This document shows, piece after piece, positions 15,672 through 24,619 of a stretch of 64,000 nt of DNA. Each line of letters opens with the position of its first letter. Positions within the stretch are counted from its first letter, which is position 1. This DNA is from Fluviicola taffensis DSM 16823 (GTDB lineage: Bacteria; Bacteroidota; Bacteroidia; Flavobacteriales_D; Crocinitomicaceae). The notes under the pieces were generated by a model. It had not been told where the DNA came from. It saw nothing but the letters and a program-made list of their open reading frames with translations, and ran no database searches. Location: NCBI RefSeq assembly GCF_000194605.1, contig NC_015321.1, positions 4,092,001-4,156,000 on the forward strand, in the 5' to 3' direction. Both the position numbers and the translations under genes were made by a program.

Positions 15672-17051
15672 CTATTGTTTAATAATTCGTTGGACTTGAT
15701 TTGAATCTTTCAATCGAATGAAATAAGTTCCGCTATCCAAATTCTCAAGAGACAATTCTGATTTCAATTGAACTTCAAACTGGTTAATTATTCGTCCTTC
15801 AATATCCGATAATTCCAGAATCTGTTTGTTGGAAGTATTCGTTTGAACAGTAATTATTCCGTTGGTCGGATTCGGATAAATGGAGAAATAAAATGATGTC
15901 TTCTCCTCTAGACCAACAGTCACTCCCTGATCTGCACTTCCGTAACATCCAAAACTATCTGTTAAACGAACTTCAAACATTCCACCACCATATCCTTGTA
16001 CGTCAATGGTTGGTCCAGTTTCACCTTGCAATTCATTCCCATTTAGAAACCAAGATATACTTAGTGAAGTTGAAGGAATACTCAAAACAGATCCATTTTG
16101 TGTGATTGTTGGATTAGTTGGTAAAGAATAAGTACAAGAAGCCTCCTGCTGGATTCGAGTATCTGTATCTCTTTGAGTAATGAAAATTGGCCAACTCGGA
16201 CAATCTTTCATCAGATAAAACTTCAAATAAGGATCAAGTGCATCAAAAGTAATATCGTGTTGAACAGCACGTGTAATTGTTATCGATCCCCCAGAAGCCG
16301 ACTCACCAAAATCACACGTAGTACTTGAATTAGCGAAGTAGCAATGTCCTCCACCAGTGATTGAAATAAAATGCTTGCACACATTGGAAACGCTATCATA
16401 CATAGGCTTATGATTGGTAGCTGGAGCAGTTACAGCATCTGCTGTTCCTGAAAAAATGATGGTTGGAATCTGAATTTCCGAACTTACATTTATTGCGGAT
16501 GGATTTGTTTCTGCAGGAGCTAAACCCACAAGAATATCAAAATTCGCTGTATTTTGAGCTGCTGCTAAAAAGGATGACCCTCCTCCCATTGAATGGCCCA
16601 TAACGGCCTTTTTTCCATTCCATGCCTGATAGAAAAAAGAAGAAGCATCATTCCCTAGTGCCGCCATTTTAGTACCAACAATGGATAAATCCAATGCGAA
16701 ATCTTGGTGAACTGGGGATATTCCTCCTTCTGTTCGCGGAAACACCAAAACATATCCCAGAGGAACATAATGATCAATGATATTTTGGTAAGCATCCCAA
16801 CTCATTACAAAGCCATGACCAAATACAATATAAGGAAATTGTCCTGTGGCAATAGTTACATCTGTTCCAGCAACTGTTGCAGGGTAATAGATTTCACTTT
16901 GAATTTGACGTCCAGCTCCCCCACCTGAACCAAATCCACCAGTCCTCGATGGATCATTAAATGTAATTGTTCTTCGCCCAACTGGAAAGTTCTGTGAAAA
17001 ACTATAGCCCGACATAAAAACTAAAATTAGTAGTAGTAGTTTTGTTTTCAT
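15672..17051 (-). CDS. T9SS-secreted alpha/beta hydrolase resembling polyesterases
   Basis: A 459-residue protein: signal peptide (MKTKLLLLILVFMSGYSFSQ), alpha/beta-hydrolase domain to about residue 305, a short Ig-like stretch, and a C-terminal T9SS sorting domain (YPNPTNGIITVQ ... LDSGTYFIRLKD). The nucleophile elbow is GHSMGGG (Ser154). A candidate Asp is Asp205 in FSGTADAVTAP and the His is His236 in TGGGHCYF. The order and motifs (FGHGF oxyanion region, GHSMGGG, threonine/alanine/proline after the Asp) match the cutinase/PETase/chlorophyllase-like superfamily (dienelactone-hydrolase-like). Several cysteines in the second half could form disulfides. An extracellular esterase on polymeric or lipid esters is likely; true polyester activity is only a hypothesis. 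Confidence 0.8.
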   Translation of the reverse strand: MKTKLLLLILVFMSGYSFSQNFPVGRRTITFNDPSRTGGFGSGGGAGRQIQSEIYYPATVAGTDVTIATGQFPYIVFGHGFVMSWDAYQNIIDHYVPLGYVLVFPRTEGGISPVHQDFALDLSIVGTKMAALGNDASSFFYQAWNGKKAVMGHSMGGGSSFLAAAQNTANFDILVGLAPAETNPSAINVSSEIQIPTIIFSGTADAVTAPATNHKPMYDSVSNVCKHFISITGGGHCYFANSSTTCDFGESASGGSITITRAVQHDITFDALDPYLKFYLMKDCPSWPIFITQRDTDTRIQQEASCTYSLPTNPTITQNGSVLSIPSTSLSISWFLNGNELQGETGPTIDVQGYGGGMFEVRLTDSFGCYGSADQGVTVGLEEKTSFYFSIYPNPTNGIITVQTNTSNKQILELSDIEGRIINQFEVQLKSELSLENLDSGTYFIRLKDSNQVQRIIKQ

Positions 17052-17157
17052 AAAATTCGATTTCGTTAGTTTTATTTTCGCTGTAAATGTGCGAATTTTA
17101 TCAAGTAGTGTAAATTTGATTGTGACGAGCGAACTATTTTGAATTTAAACGGGGATA

Positions 17158-17853
17158 CTATTCGTAATATTTCCTTAAAAATTCCTTCAAATGATTTTTC
17201 CAAATCACATAACCCCAATAGTTCAGATGAATTCCATCCATCGTCAACTCCTTTTTTAGATATGTATTCGAAAGTAACATACCTGGCCTTACATCTAAAA
17301 ATTCAATTTTATTCTCACGACAAATATTTTTTAGCCGATTATTCATTTTCTGAACACGAGCAGCAACAATACCATTTTTAGAAAACCCACCATACAACGT
17401 ATCGTAGTAGTTTGCTGTAGGGATAACCGATTGAATCACTAACTCCACTTTGTGGGCTTGAATGGTATCAATTATCTCGCGAATATTCGAAAGCGTTTCA
17501 GTTAATGGAACCGATTGACTAATGTCATTGATTCCAATCATTAAAAAAATAATATGTGGTTTTTTCTTCAAAGCTACTTGAACTGGCGCAAGCGAATCTG
17601 GATTTTCATGAAGCAACTCCTTAGTTCTACATCCATCAAATCCAAAATTAAAAATATGTTTGTAACCTGTTAGCGTATTCCAATTCGTATCAACTCCCCA
17701 GTAATGATTGATTCGTCGAGTTTCACTATCTCCAAGCATCACAATTCTTAAACGATCAATCGGGATTCTCTTTGGTTTATTGCACGATATAAATACTGCA
17801 AGTAGAAATACTCCAACTATTATCTGATACCCCCATTTTCGTTTATTATTCAA
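17158..17853 (-). CDS. SGNH/GDSL-family hydrolase lipoprotein
   Basis: A 231-residue protein with a lipoprotein signal (FLLAVFISC, lipid-attached Cys near residue 24). The SGNH blocks are visible: block I is RIVMLGDSETRR (Ser nucleophile), Gly is in FNFGFDGCRTKEL, block III is LMIGINDI (Asn), and block V is DGIHLNYWGY (Asp and His). The fold is that of platelet-activating-factor acetylhydrolase-like esterases. It is likely anchored to a membrane and acts on an ester of a glycan or lipid. It lies beside another secreted hydrolase on the same strand, separated by about 100 bases. Confidence 0.87.
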   Translation of the reverse strand: MNNKRKWGYQIIVGVFLLAVFISCNKPKRIPIDRLRIVMLGDSETRRINHYWGVDTNWNTLTGYKHIFNFGFDGCRTKELLHENPDSLAPVQVALKKKPHIIFLMIGINDISQSVPLTETLSNIREIIDTIQAHKVELVIQSVIPTANYYDTLYGGFSKNGIVAARVQKMNNRLKNICRENKIEFLDVRPGMLLSNTYLKKELTMDGIHLNYWGYVIWKNHLKEFLRKYYE

Positions 17854-17973
17854 AACTCTCCATTCATTACTTCTTCAAAGAAAAGAAAAACAAACCAAGT
17901 TTCGATACTCAAATTCAAACAAGATTCCCTATTCCATTTTTTTTAGCTATCTTCAAAACAGATAATAGACCAG

Positions 17974-19992
17974 ATGAAAATACAAAATATACTAGCATTC
18001 TCTTCTCTCGTAGCACTATCTGCTGCATGTGGAGAAAAAAAAGAACCAACAGAAAATGAGCAAATAACACAGTCTCATGAAACAAAAGTAGAACGATTTG
18101 CCGATGTACAAATCCTTCGTTTTGAAGTTCCTAGCTGGGATAAATTGTCGATAAAGCAAAAGGAATTGGTGTATTATCTTTCTCAAGCAGGATTGGCTGG
18201 TAGAGATATCAATTACGATCAAAATAACCGATTCAATCTAGAAATCCGGAGAGCTTTAGAAAGTATTCATGAAAAATATACAGGTGATAAAACTACTTCA
18301 GAATGGGGAAAATTCGACACTTGGAGTAAACAAGTATTCTTTTCAAACGGGATTCACCATCATTACAGCATGGACAAAATCAAACCGAATTTTAGTCAAG
18401 CATACTTTGAAAAGTTAATGAAAGCAGGTGAACACAATCTAAGTCCAGAAGCACTTGCCGCTATTTTTGATCCAGAATTGGAGAAAAAACGAAAAGTAAA
18501 AAATCCAGATGTAGATATGATTGTTGCTTCAGCAAACAATTTCTATGGTGAGGGAGTTACCCAAAAAATGGTGGAAGATTTTTACAAGTCCAAACAAGAT
18601 TTAAATGATCCTGAACCGATTGAATTGGGATTGAACTCTACATTGATTCTTGAAAAGGGAAAATTGGTGGAAGATGTTTGGAAAAGTAAAGGAAAATACG
18701 GATTAGCTATCGATCAGATTATTTTTTGGTTAAAAAAAGCAGTGAAAGTTGCTGAAAATGATCAACAAGCGAAAGCATTAAAAGTGTTAATTGACTTCTA
18801 TAAAACGGGAAGTCTCAAGAAATGGGACGAATACAATATACTTTGGGCCACTTCCACAAAAGGCGATATTGACTGGATTAATGGATTTATTGAAGTATAT
18901 GGTGATGCATTAGGTAAAAGAGCAAATTATGAGTCAATGGTTCAGATCAACGATTTTGAAGCTTCCAAACGTATGTCAGTCGTTGCTAAAAACGCACAAT
19001 GGTTCGAAGACAATTCTCCATTGATGCCCGAGCACAAGAAAAAGAAAGTGGTGGGTGTTTCCTATAAAGTGGTTGAGGTTGCTAACGAATCTGGGGAATC
19101 TGCTCCTTCTACTCCAATTGGTGTGAATTTACCAAATAACAACTGGATTCGTGATGTACATGGCTCAAAATCGGTTTCATTAGGTAATATTATTGATGCT
19201 TATAATAAAGCTGGAGGCCCCGAGGTTGTTGAAGAATTTGCAAACGACCAAGAAGAAATTAACCGAGCGAACAAATATGGATCTTTAGCAGGAAAAATGC
19301 ATACAGCATTGCACGAAGTTCTTGGTCATGCCAGCGGACAACTCAACAAAGGTGTTGGTCAACCGTCCGAAACTTTAGAAAACTATGCTTCTACCTTGGA
19401 AGAAGCACGTGCAGATTTGGTTGGTTTATACTACATCATGGATCAAAAAATGGTTGATTTGGGTTTAATCGAATCATTAGAAGTTGGGAAAGCAGAATAC
19501 GACGGATATATCCGAAATGGACTATTAACGCAATTGCAACGCTTAGAAATGGGGCAAAACCTGGAAGAAGAACACATGCAAAACCGTCAATTGGTGAGTG
19601 CTTGGGTTTTTGAAAAAGGGTTGAAAGACAAAGTGATTGAGAAAATTGTACGCAACGGAAAAACCTATTACGATATCAAAGACTACAAAAAACTACGTGT
19701 TTTATTTGGAGAATTATTGCGTGAAATCCAGAGAATCAAATCTGAAGGTGATTACAAAGCTGGTAAAAACTTGGTGGAAACTTATGGCGTAAAAGTAGAT
19801 TCCAAAATACATGCTGAAGTCTTGAAACGTGTAAAACCATTGAACATCGCTCCTTACAACGGATTTGTTTACCCTGTTTTTGTTCCAATCATGGATCATA
19901 CTGGAAAAATAAAAGACATCAAGTTGGAAAACAAGCAAAACTTTATTGAGCAAATGTTGTATTACGGAAAGAATAACAGTTTTTTGTATTAG
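17974..19992 (+). CDS. Dipeptidyl-peptidase III (M49) lipoprotein
   Basis: A 672-residue zinc metallopeptidase. The M49 signature HEVLGH (family consensus HExxGH) is in MHTALHEVLGHASGQLNKG, and the third zinc ligand is in TLEEARADLVGLYYI. It releases dipeptides from the N-terminus of oligopeptides. The N-terminus is a lipoprotein signal (SSLVALSAAC, Cys at about residue 19), so unlike the cytosolic eukaryotic enzyme this one is predicted to be envelope-anchored, fitting a role in peptide scavenging. Length is normal for bacterial DPP III. It is monocistronic. No signs of disruption. Confidence 0.92.
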   Translation: MKIQNILAFSSLVALSAACGEKKEPTENEQITQSHETKVERFADVQILRFEVPSWDKLSIKQKELVYYLSQAGLAGRDINYDQNNRFNLEIRRALESIHEKYTGDKTTSEWGKFDTWSKQVFFSNGIHHHYSMDKIKPNFSQAYFEKLMKAGEHNLSPEALAAIFDPELEKKRKVKNPDVDMIVASANNFYGEGVTQKMVEDFYKSKQDLNDPEPIELGLNSTLILEKGKLVEDVWKSKGKYGLAIDQIIFWLKKAVKVAENDQQAKALKVLIDFYKTGSLKKWDEYNILWATSTKGDIDWINGFIEVYGDALGKRANYESMVQINDFEASKRMSVVAKNAQWFEDNSPLMPEHKKKKVVGVSYKVVEVANESGESAPSTPIGVNLPNNNWIRDVHGSKSVSLGNIIDAYNKAGGPEVVEEFANDQEEINRANKYGSLAGKMHTALHEVLGHASGQLNKGVGQPSETLENYASTLEEARADLVGLYYIMDQKMVDLGLIESLEVGKAEYDGYIRNGLLTQLQRLEMGQNLEEEHMQNRQLVSAWVFEKGLKDKVIEKIVRNGKTYYDIKDYKKLRVLFGELLREIQRIKSEGDYKAGKNLVETYGVKVDSKIHAEVLKRVKPLNIAPYNGFVYPVFVPIMDHTGKIKDIKLENKQNFIEQMLYYGKNNSFLY

Positions 19993-20010
19993 AATATCAT
20001 GAAAATTATT

Positions 20011-20112
20011 TTCCCACAGATACACAGATTAAATAACGAAGCTAAGGCATTCCTATAAAAAAGGAAGTGCTATCTATTAGAAGCGCAAAAAAAATCTGTA
20101 TATCTGTGGGAA
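20011..20112. repeat. 102-base element with 20-bp terminal inverted repeats (MITE-like)
   Basis: The ends are ttcccacagatacacagatt (20011-20030) and its reverse complement with one mismatch (20093-20112). Between them a second short inverted word, gcattcc / ggaagtgc, flanks an A-rich loop. It lies between the DPP III gene and the GNAT gene and looks like a small non-autonomous inverted-repeat element. It lacks an ORF. Confidence 0.6.
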
Positions 20113-20141
20113 TTGAAAAAACAAAATCTTTTTTTTTGCAG

Positions 20142-20684
20142 ATGGTCTTCAACATCCAACCCATTCTAGAAAATAAACAACTCATCCTCTACCCGCTTCA
20201 GGAAAGTGATTTTGAAGATTTGTATGCCGTTGCATCAGATCCTAAGATCTGGGAACAGCATCCGAATAAGGATCGTTGGAAAAGAGATGTTTTTCAGAAT
20301 TTCTTCAACGGAGCAATCCAAAGCAAAGGCGCTTTCAAAATCGTAGAGAAAATAAGCGGAAAGATTATTGGATGTACACGCTACTACGATTACAATGAGA
20401 TAGAGAATTTTATTCTAATCGGCTATACCTTTTATGCCACTTCCTGCTGGGGAAAAGGATTTAATCCAATGGTAAAGAAATTGATGCTCGATTATATCTT
20501 TCAATTCGTGCGGAAAGTTCACTTTCATGTCGGAGCAAGTAATCTTCGCTCACAAATAGCAATTACCCGCTTGGGAGCAGAAAAGATTGGTGAAGAAGAT
20601 ATTGCTTATTTTGGAGAACCTTCAAAATTGAATTTCATCTATGAAATCAGTAAAGAAAATTGGGAAATGCTCAAAAGTCACTGA
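20142..20684 (+). CDS. GNAT family N-acetyltransferase (RimJ/RimL-like)
   Basis: A 180-residue acetyltransferase starting MVFNIQPILENKQLILYPLQ. It has the GNAT core: LQESDFEDLYAVASDPKIWEQHP, acetyl-CoA-binding region TFYATSCWGKGFNPMVKKLM, and the family's NLRSQIAITRLGAEKIGEE. The layout is that of the RimJ/RimL subgroup, which acetylates protein N-termini or small amines. The frame continues upstream into the 20011-20112 repeat, so the ATG at 20142 is preferred. The next gene starts two bases after its stop. Confidence 0.85.
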   Translation: MVFNIQPILENKQLILYPLQESDFEDLYAVASDPKIWEQHPNKDRWKRDVFQNFFNGAIQSKGAFKIVEKISGKIIGCTRYYDYNEIENFILIGYTFYATSCWGKGFNPMVKKLMLDYIFQFVRKVHFHVGASNLRSQIAITRLGAEKIGEEDIAYFGEPSKLNFIYEISKENWEMLKSH

Positions 20685-20686
20685 CT

Positions 20687-21010
20687 ATGAGAAAGAAACT
20701 TCGTTGGATATACCTAGTTGTAATTGCTCTGGTTTTAGGAATATCTGCATTTTGGCTAATCAGTAAGTTTAATTCCTATATAATCATTAGTATTCTGGTC
20801 GGAATAGGTCTTGGAAGTATTGTTACGTCTCTTGTTCCCTATTTTATTTCGATGGAACTTTTAAAACAGTACGAAACGAAACCAGAAAGAAAAGCTTTCA
20901 AAATCTTCGGGATCATTCTTTACATCTTCTGCTTTCCAATCAAGATTTGGGTGATATTTGCCATAATTTATGAAATACTTTATGGTAACAACCATTGGAA
21001 TTTTGGGTAA
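20687..21010 (+). CDS. Small multi-pass membrane protein of unknown function
   Basis: A 107-residue hydrophobic protein with three to four predicted membrane helices (YLVVIALVLGISAFWLI, YIIISILVGIGLGSIVTSLV, FGIILYIFCFPIKIWVIFAI). No family is recognised. The ATG at 20687 is chosen since it begins the first helix, follows the GNAT stop by two bases and avoids the overlap given by an upstream in-frame ATG at 20660. It is likely co-transcribed with the GNAT gene. Confidence 0.65.
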   Translation: MRKKLRWIYLVVIALVLGISAFWLISKFNSYIIISILVGIGLGSIVTSLVPYFISMELLKQYETKPERKAFKIFGIILYIFCFPIKIWVIFAIIYEILYGNNHWNFG

Positions 21011-21034
21011 AAATCGTGCGTAACAAAAAATAAT

Positions 21035-21595
21035 ATGACTATTTACAGACTATATCTAAAACAAGTGCTGTTTGGTGGAATCATTTTACTGATTTCATCC
21101 TGCAATAATGGACAGACCCCAAAGGAATTCAAACAGAAACCTATTCAAATTCGAGTGGATGAAAAAATCAATATCACCAAAAGTGACACTATCATAAAAT
21201 CAAAAAAGCATCATTTCAAGGACATCATTTGTAATTTAGATGGTGATAAATTACTCGATTCGGTAAAAATCGTCCAAAATACCATCAATAAAAAGTATGG
21301 TTTAAAAATAAGCTACGGCAACAAACGAATCGATTATCTTGGCATGGGAAAAGAAGTCATTCATCAAGGTTTCGACGATTTGGAATGGATTGGGGTATTT
21401 GAAAAAGTAAACAAGGGAGATACCATTTGGAGTAATGTCGACGGCGGCGAAATTATTGCAGATGATTCACAAATAAAGGACGAAGACAAGGTTATTCTTC
21501 AAAATGACGGAATATTCATTCATCAGTTGGAATCATGTGGTGGTGGAATTATTTACAGAGACGGCAAGTACTACAAATGGGTGCAACAGGAATAA
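21035..21595 (+). CDS. Hypothetical lipoprotein
   Basis: A 186-residue protein with a lipoprotein signal (FGGIILLISSC, Cys at about residue 23). The mature part has a calcium-loop-like segment NLDGDKLLDSVKIV, as seen in FG-GAP/VCBS-like or hypothetical Bacteroidetes lipoproteins, and a C-terminal ESCGGGIIYRDGKYYKW. No family is assigned with confidence. It lies 24 bases after the small membrane protein and could be in the same transcript. A periplasm- or outer-membrane-facing lipoprotein is predicted. Confidence 0.65.
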   Translation: MTIYRLYLKQVLFGGIILLISSCNNGQTPKEFKQKPIQIRVDEKINITKSDTIIKSKKHHFKDIICNLDGDKLLDSVKIVQNTINKKYGLKISYGNKRIDYLGMGKEVIHQGFDDLEWIGVFEKVNKGDTIWSNVDGGEIIADDSQIKDEDKVILQNDGIFIHQLESCGGGIIYRDGKYYKWVQQE

Positions 21596-21663
21596 GAGGA
21601 TAATGCGAATCGTTAAATAACCAGTTAATCCCACAAAAATTAAAACTCTTTTAATATTCACTC

Positions 21664-22377
21664 ATGAGTATATTCACTTATCATTTAGTCAAAACATCGT
21701 TCTTTAAAGCACTCCAAATAACATTCTTTCCGCCTAAACTAATGAATATAAAAGGCCTGATTCACATGGAATGCATGACTTTTATGACTTTAGGCTCTCA
21801 AGTTTTCTCTTCGTCTCGCTTTTTTAATAGAAGAGTAATTGTTTTTGCACAATGGGAAAATGAATCTGTTATTGACCGTTTTTTAGAAAATGATCCTCTT
21901 GGTAAAACCCTATCAAAAGGTTGGCATACGCGATTGAGCTATTTGAGACAATGGGGAAAGTTGGATGGATTTATTATCCCAGCAGAAAGCATAGAACAAG
22001 TTCACGATGAAGATTCGGTGGTTGCAGTAACAATTGCTAGAATGAAACTCTTCCAAGTACCACGATTTATTCGCTGGGGTCGACCTGTTGAAAAATTAGT
22101 GCGTGATCATCCAGGAATTACTTTAGCTTTAGCCTCCATTCGACTCCCTCGAACGGTTTCCACATTTTCTATTTGGAAAACCCAGAAAGAAATGACCGAT
22201 ATGGTTAATGGACATAGTAAGGTTCAAGATCCCAAGCGACATTCTAATGCAATGAAAGAAAGAAATCGAAAAGATTTTCATATTCAATTCACAACATTGC
22301 GCTTTAAACCAATATCCGAATATGGAGAATGGGATGGTCGTAAAAACATCATCCCCAATCTTAATAAGACGAAATGA
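21664..22377 (+). CDS. CrtA-like (spheroidene monooxygenase family) protein
   Basis: A 237-residue protein. The segments LGSQVFSSSRFFNRRVIVFAQWENE, DGFIIPAESIEQVHDED, TIARMKLFQVPRFIRWGRPVEKLVRDHPG and FSIWKTQKEMTDMV match the CrtA spheroidene-monooxygenase-like family, related to the dimeric alpha/beta-barrel haem enzymes. CrtA inserts a keto group into carotenoids in purple bacteria; homologues are found in Flavobacteriia. No crtB/crtI genes are within the window, so a carotenoid role here is only inference. The next gene starts in an ATGA overlap, implying a functional pair. Confidence 0.75.
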   Translation: MSIFTYHLVKTSFFKALQITFFPPKLMNIKGLIHMECMTFMTLGSQVFSSSRFFNRRVIVFAQWENESVIDRFLENDPLGKTLSKGWHTRLSYLRQWGKLDGFIIPAESIEQVHDEDSVVAVTIARMKLFQVPRFIRWGRPVEKLVRDHPGITLALASIRLPRTVSTFSIWKTQKEMTDMVNGHSKVQDPKRHSNAMKERNRKDFHIQFTTLRFKPISEYGEWDGRKNIIPNLNKTK

Positions 22378-23246
22378 ATTTAGCATATCCCAAACAAAAT
22401 TTCATAGATTGGTTGACACAGCAATGGGTCATTTTAAGAGGACAGAAAATTGAACCTGAAAATGTGCCTTGGTTAATTGGACCTTTTGGTGAGTTAGGAA
22501 CTATTGGAGATGATTTCGTGATCCAATTAGCTAACACAGAGAATTTAATTATTGAACGAAATACAACTTCACATGGTTTAATTTCTCCATTTACCCAATT
22601 AAATTTTTCGGATAGTCAATTAAATCAACTTTCTGAAAAGGTTATTGACTTCTATGAAAACACTGCGAATTACGACTTAAACCTGATTGTGAAATGGAAT
22701 CCTTTTTTTAAATTCTTTGGAGTAATCGTCAATAAATTATTTAGTCGCAGGATTAATCAACTAAATATTCCTACAAAAAATTTAAAACAGCCAGAAAATA
22801 TAACAAGTGAAATAATCACTCTCACAGATTCAAAAACAAAAAAAGTGAAATACACAATTTGGTTTAGAACGATTGAATCAACTGGTGAAGTCGTTTACTC
22901 TGGTATTTATAGCACTTGTAAATTACCCTCTGGGAAAATGTGTGTAAAAGCAGTGTTCCCGCTACCAAAAGGAAATGCAACAGTAATCATGTCGACAAGT
23001 GTAGGTCACAATGGTGAGCTAATTTTAGATGCCTCTGGAGAAAAATTTGGTGACCCAGGTTTTTATTTCTTGCTCAATGACTCTAAAGGAAACTTTTGGT
23101 CTCAATATATCCGATCTTTTCGTGATCAATTGAAAGTTTATACGGACAACGAAAAAATCGTCGCCGAACAAACATTAACTTTATGGAATCGACAAGTTCT
23201 TCGCTTCAATTACGAAATAAAGCATACAGAAAAAAAGACTAACTAG
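22374..23246 (+). CDS. Protein of unknown function coupled to the CrtA-like gene
   Basis: A 290-residue, mostly soluble protein without signal peptide. No family is recognised. One moderately hydrophobic stretch (FFKFFGVIVNKLF) could be an amphipathic helix. The second half has beta-rich segments (KYTIWFRTIESTGEVVYSG, MCVKAVFPLPKGNATVIMS, EKFGDPGFYFLLNDSKGNFW) that look like a single folded domain. Its ATG overlaps the stop of the CrtA-like gene by four bases, so the two are probably made together. It is followed by another unknown gene after six bases. Confidence 0.75.
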   Translation: MNLAYPKQNFIDWLTQQWVILRGQKIEPENVPWLIGPFGELGTIGDDFVIQLANTENLIIERNTTSHGLISPFTQLNFSDSQLNQLSEKVIDFYENTANYDLNLIVKWNPFFKFFGVIVNKLFSRRINQLNIPTKNLKQPENITSEIITLTDSKTKKVKYTIWFRTIESTGEVVYSGIYSTCKLPSGKMCVKAVFPLPKGNATVIMSTSVGHNGELILDASGEKFGDPGFYFLLNDSKGNFWSQYIRSFRDQLKVYTDNEKIVAEQTLTLWNRQVLRFNYEIKHTEKKTN

Positions 23247-23252
23247 TAGATA

Positions 23253-23990
23253 ATGATCAAATCGAGACAAGAGCTATTTTCAATGAATTCCCATTTCGCC
23301 AAATTCATTTTGAGTTTGCAAAAGAATTATCTACCCGAACTTTATGAAGAAGGGGATCGTCTTTTATTGGATATTGATGACGAAGAAGCAACTGTTCTAA
23401 CCAAAGAATTGACAGAAGAATTAAATGCAGAACAATTAAATGATTTTGAAACCAATAGAGACAAATTCTCATTTTCAGAATCCATTGAATTGAATTTTAT
23501 TGAAACTGGGCTTTTCATTTCTTCCAAAAAAAAGACCTCAGATTATTTTTCGGATGTTTCTGGTTTAATTGATCAAATAAGACAAAAACTCCAAGAAAAA
23601 CATGTTATTATCTTAGGCGATTGGAATACTCCTTGGTTGAGTCAACAAAATGATTATTTACCCGTGAAAAATGCGCTAACTTATTTGTCTACAAAAATAG
23701 ATCATTCTTTTGATGGTGGATTTCTATTGAAAGAGCAAGAAGTAATCGAATTCATGCCGCATCTTTTTTGGCAGATCCGATGTAATACTGCTTTACCCCT
23801 TATTTATCTAACATTTCCGAATTCAAAAACGTTTATTTCAATCTGCCAATATAGCGTTCTTCATTTTCAATTCTACAGTGAGAATGAAAAAACAACGATT
23901 CTTGAAATTTTATCAGAATGGAAGTTCAAAGAAGTTCAAGAATGTAATAGTCCCATTGATTTTAGTGATTACTTACATCAGCCAAAATAA
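23253..23990 (+). CDS. Protein of unknown function
   Basis: A 245-residue acidic soluble protein with no signal peptide and no recognised domain. The middle region (DQIRQKLQEKHVIILGDWNTPWL) has the look of an alpha/beta fold. It lies six bases after the preceding unknown gene and 16 bases before the AcpH-like gene, so all may be one transcript starting at the CrtA-like gene. An alternative start (MNSHFAKFIL, 10 residues in) is possible. Confidence 0.7.
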   Translation: MIKSRQELFSMNSHFAKFILSLQKNYLPELYEEGDRLLLDIDDEEATVLTKELTEELNAEQLNDFETNRDKFSFSESIELNFIETGLFISSKKKTSDYFSDVSGLIDQIRQKLQEKHVIILGDWNTPWLSQQNDYLPVKNALTYLSTKIDHSFDGGFLLKEQEVIEFMPHLFWQIRCNTALPLIYLTFPNSKTFISICQYSVLHFQFYSENEKTTILEILSEWKFKEVQECNSPIDFSDYLHQPK

Positions 23991-24006
23991 TCTTACTTTT
24001 AAATAC

Positions 24007-24585
24007 ATGAATTACCTCGGACACATTTACTTCTCCAACAACAATCCTCAATTAGCCGTTGCAAATCTATTTGGCGATTTCACCAAAGGAAAAAAGTATT
24101 TAGAATATCCGGAATACATTCAAAAAGGAGTTTTACTTCATCGGAAAATTGATAATTACATCGACCATCATCATGCGGTATTGGAACTTATTCACCTTAT
24201 TCGACCTGAGTTACCTAAAGTTGCTCCTATTGCCATTGATATCTACTTCGATCATTTACTGGCCATTCATTGGAAACAATATCATCCTCAAGAATTGCAG
24301 TTTTTTTTAACTGATTTCTATTCAAAAGTCAATTTAAGTAATACTCCTTATCCATCAGATTTTAAGCAATTTATACACTCGCTTATTGAACGAAATTGGT
24401 TAAGTTACTACCCTACCGAAGAAGGTCTGTATAGAATGTGTCAAGGGGTAAGTAATAAACTTTCATTCGATAATGCTTTAAAGCAAGGACACGAGGTGTT
24501 TTACCGATTTCAGAACGAAATTACTAGTTGCTTCCATGAGTATATGCGAGATGCAAATGAATATTTAATGGCTCCCATTCTATAA
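24007..24585 (+). CDS. Acyl carrier protein phosphodiesterase (AcpH, DUF479) homologue
   Basis: A 192-residue protein starting MNYLGHIYFSNNNPQLAVANLFGDFTKG. It has the family's HD-like metal site: RKIDNYIDHH and IDIYFDHLLAIHWKQYH. AcpH removes the 4'-phosphopantetheine arm from holo-ACP. The ATG at 24007 is used because the upstream part of the open frame is only a shadow of the previous gene and lacks family similarity. It sits 16 bases after the unknown gene at 23253-23990. Confidence 0.85.
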   Translation: MNYLGHIYFSNNNPQLAVANLFGDFTKGKKYLEYPEYIQKGVLLHRKIDNYIDHHHAVLELIHLIRPELPKVAPIAIDIYFDHLLAIHWKQYHPQELQFFLTDFYSKVNLSNTPYPSDFKQFIHSLIERNWLSYYPTEEGLYRMCQGVSNKLSFDNALKQGHEVFYRFQNEITSCFHEYMRDANEYLMAPIL

Positions 24586-24605
24586 ATTTTGTCGTAATTT
24601 GTTCG

Positions 24606-24613
24606 TAAGTTTG
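24606..24613 (+). promoter_or_regulatory. TAnnTTTG element 6 bases before the MltF-like start
   Basis: TAAGTTTG ends six bases before the ATG at 24620, which predicts a leaderless or very short-leader mRNA and argues against the upstream TTG at 24599. Confidence 0.45.
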
Positions 24614-24619
24614 ATTATT

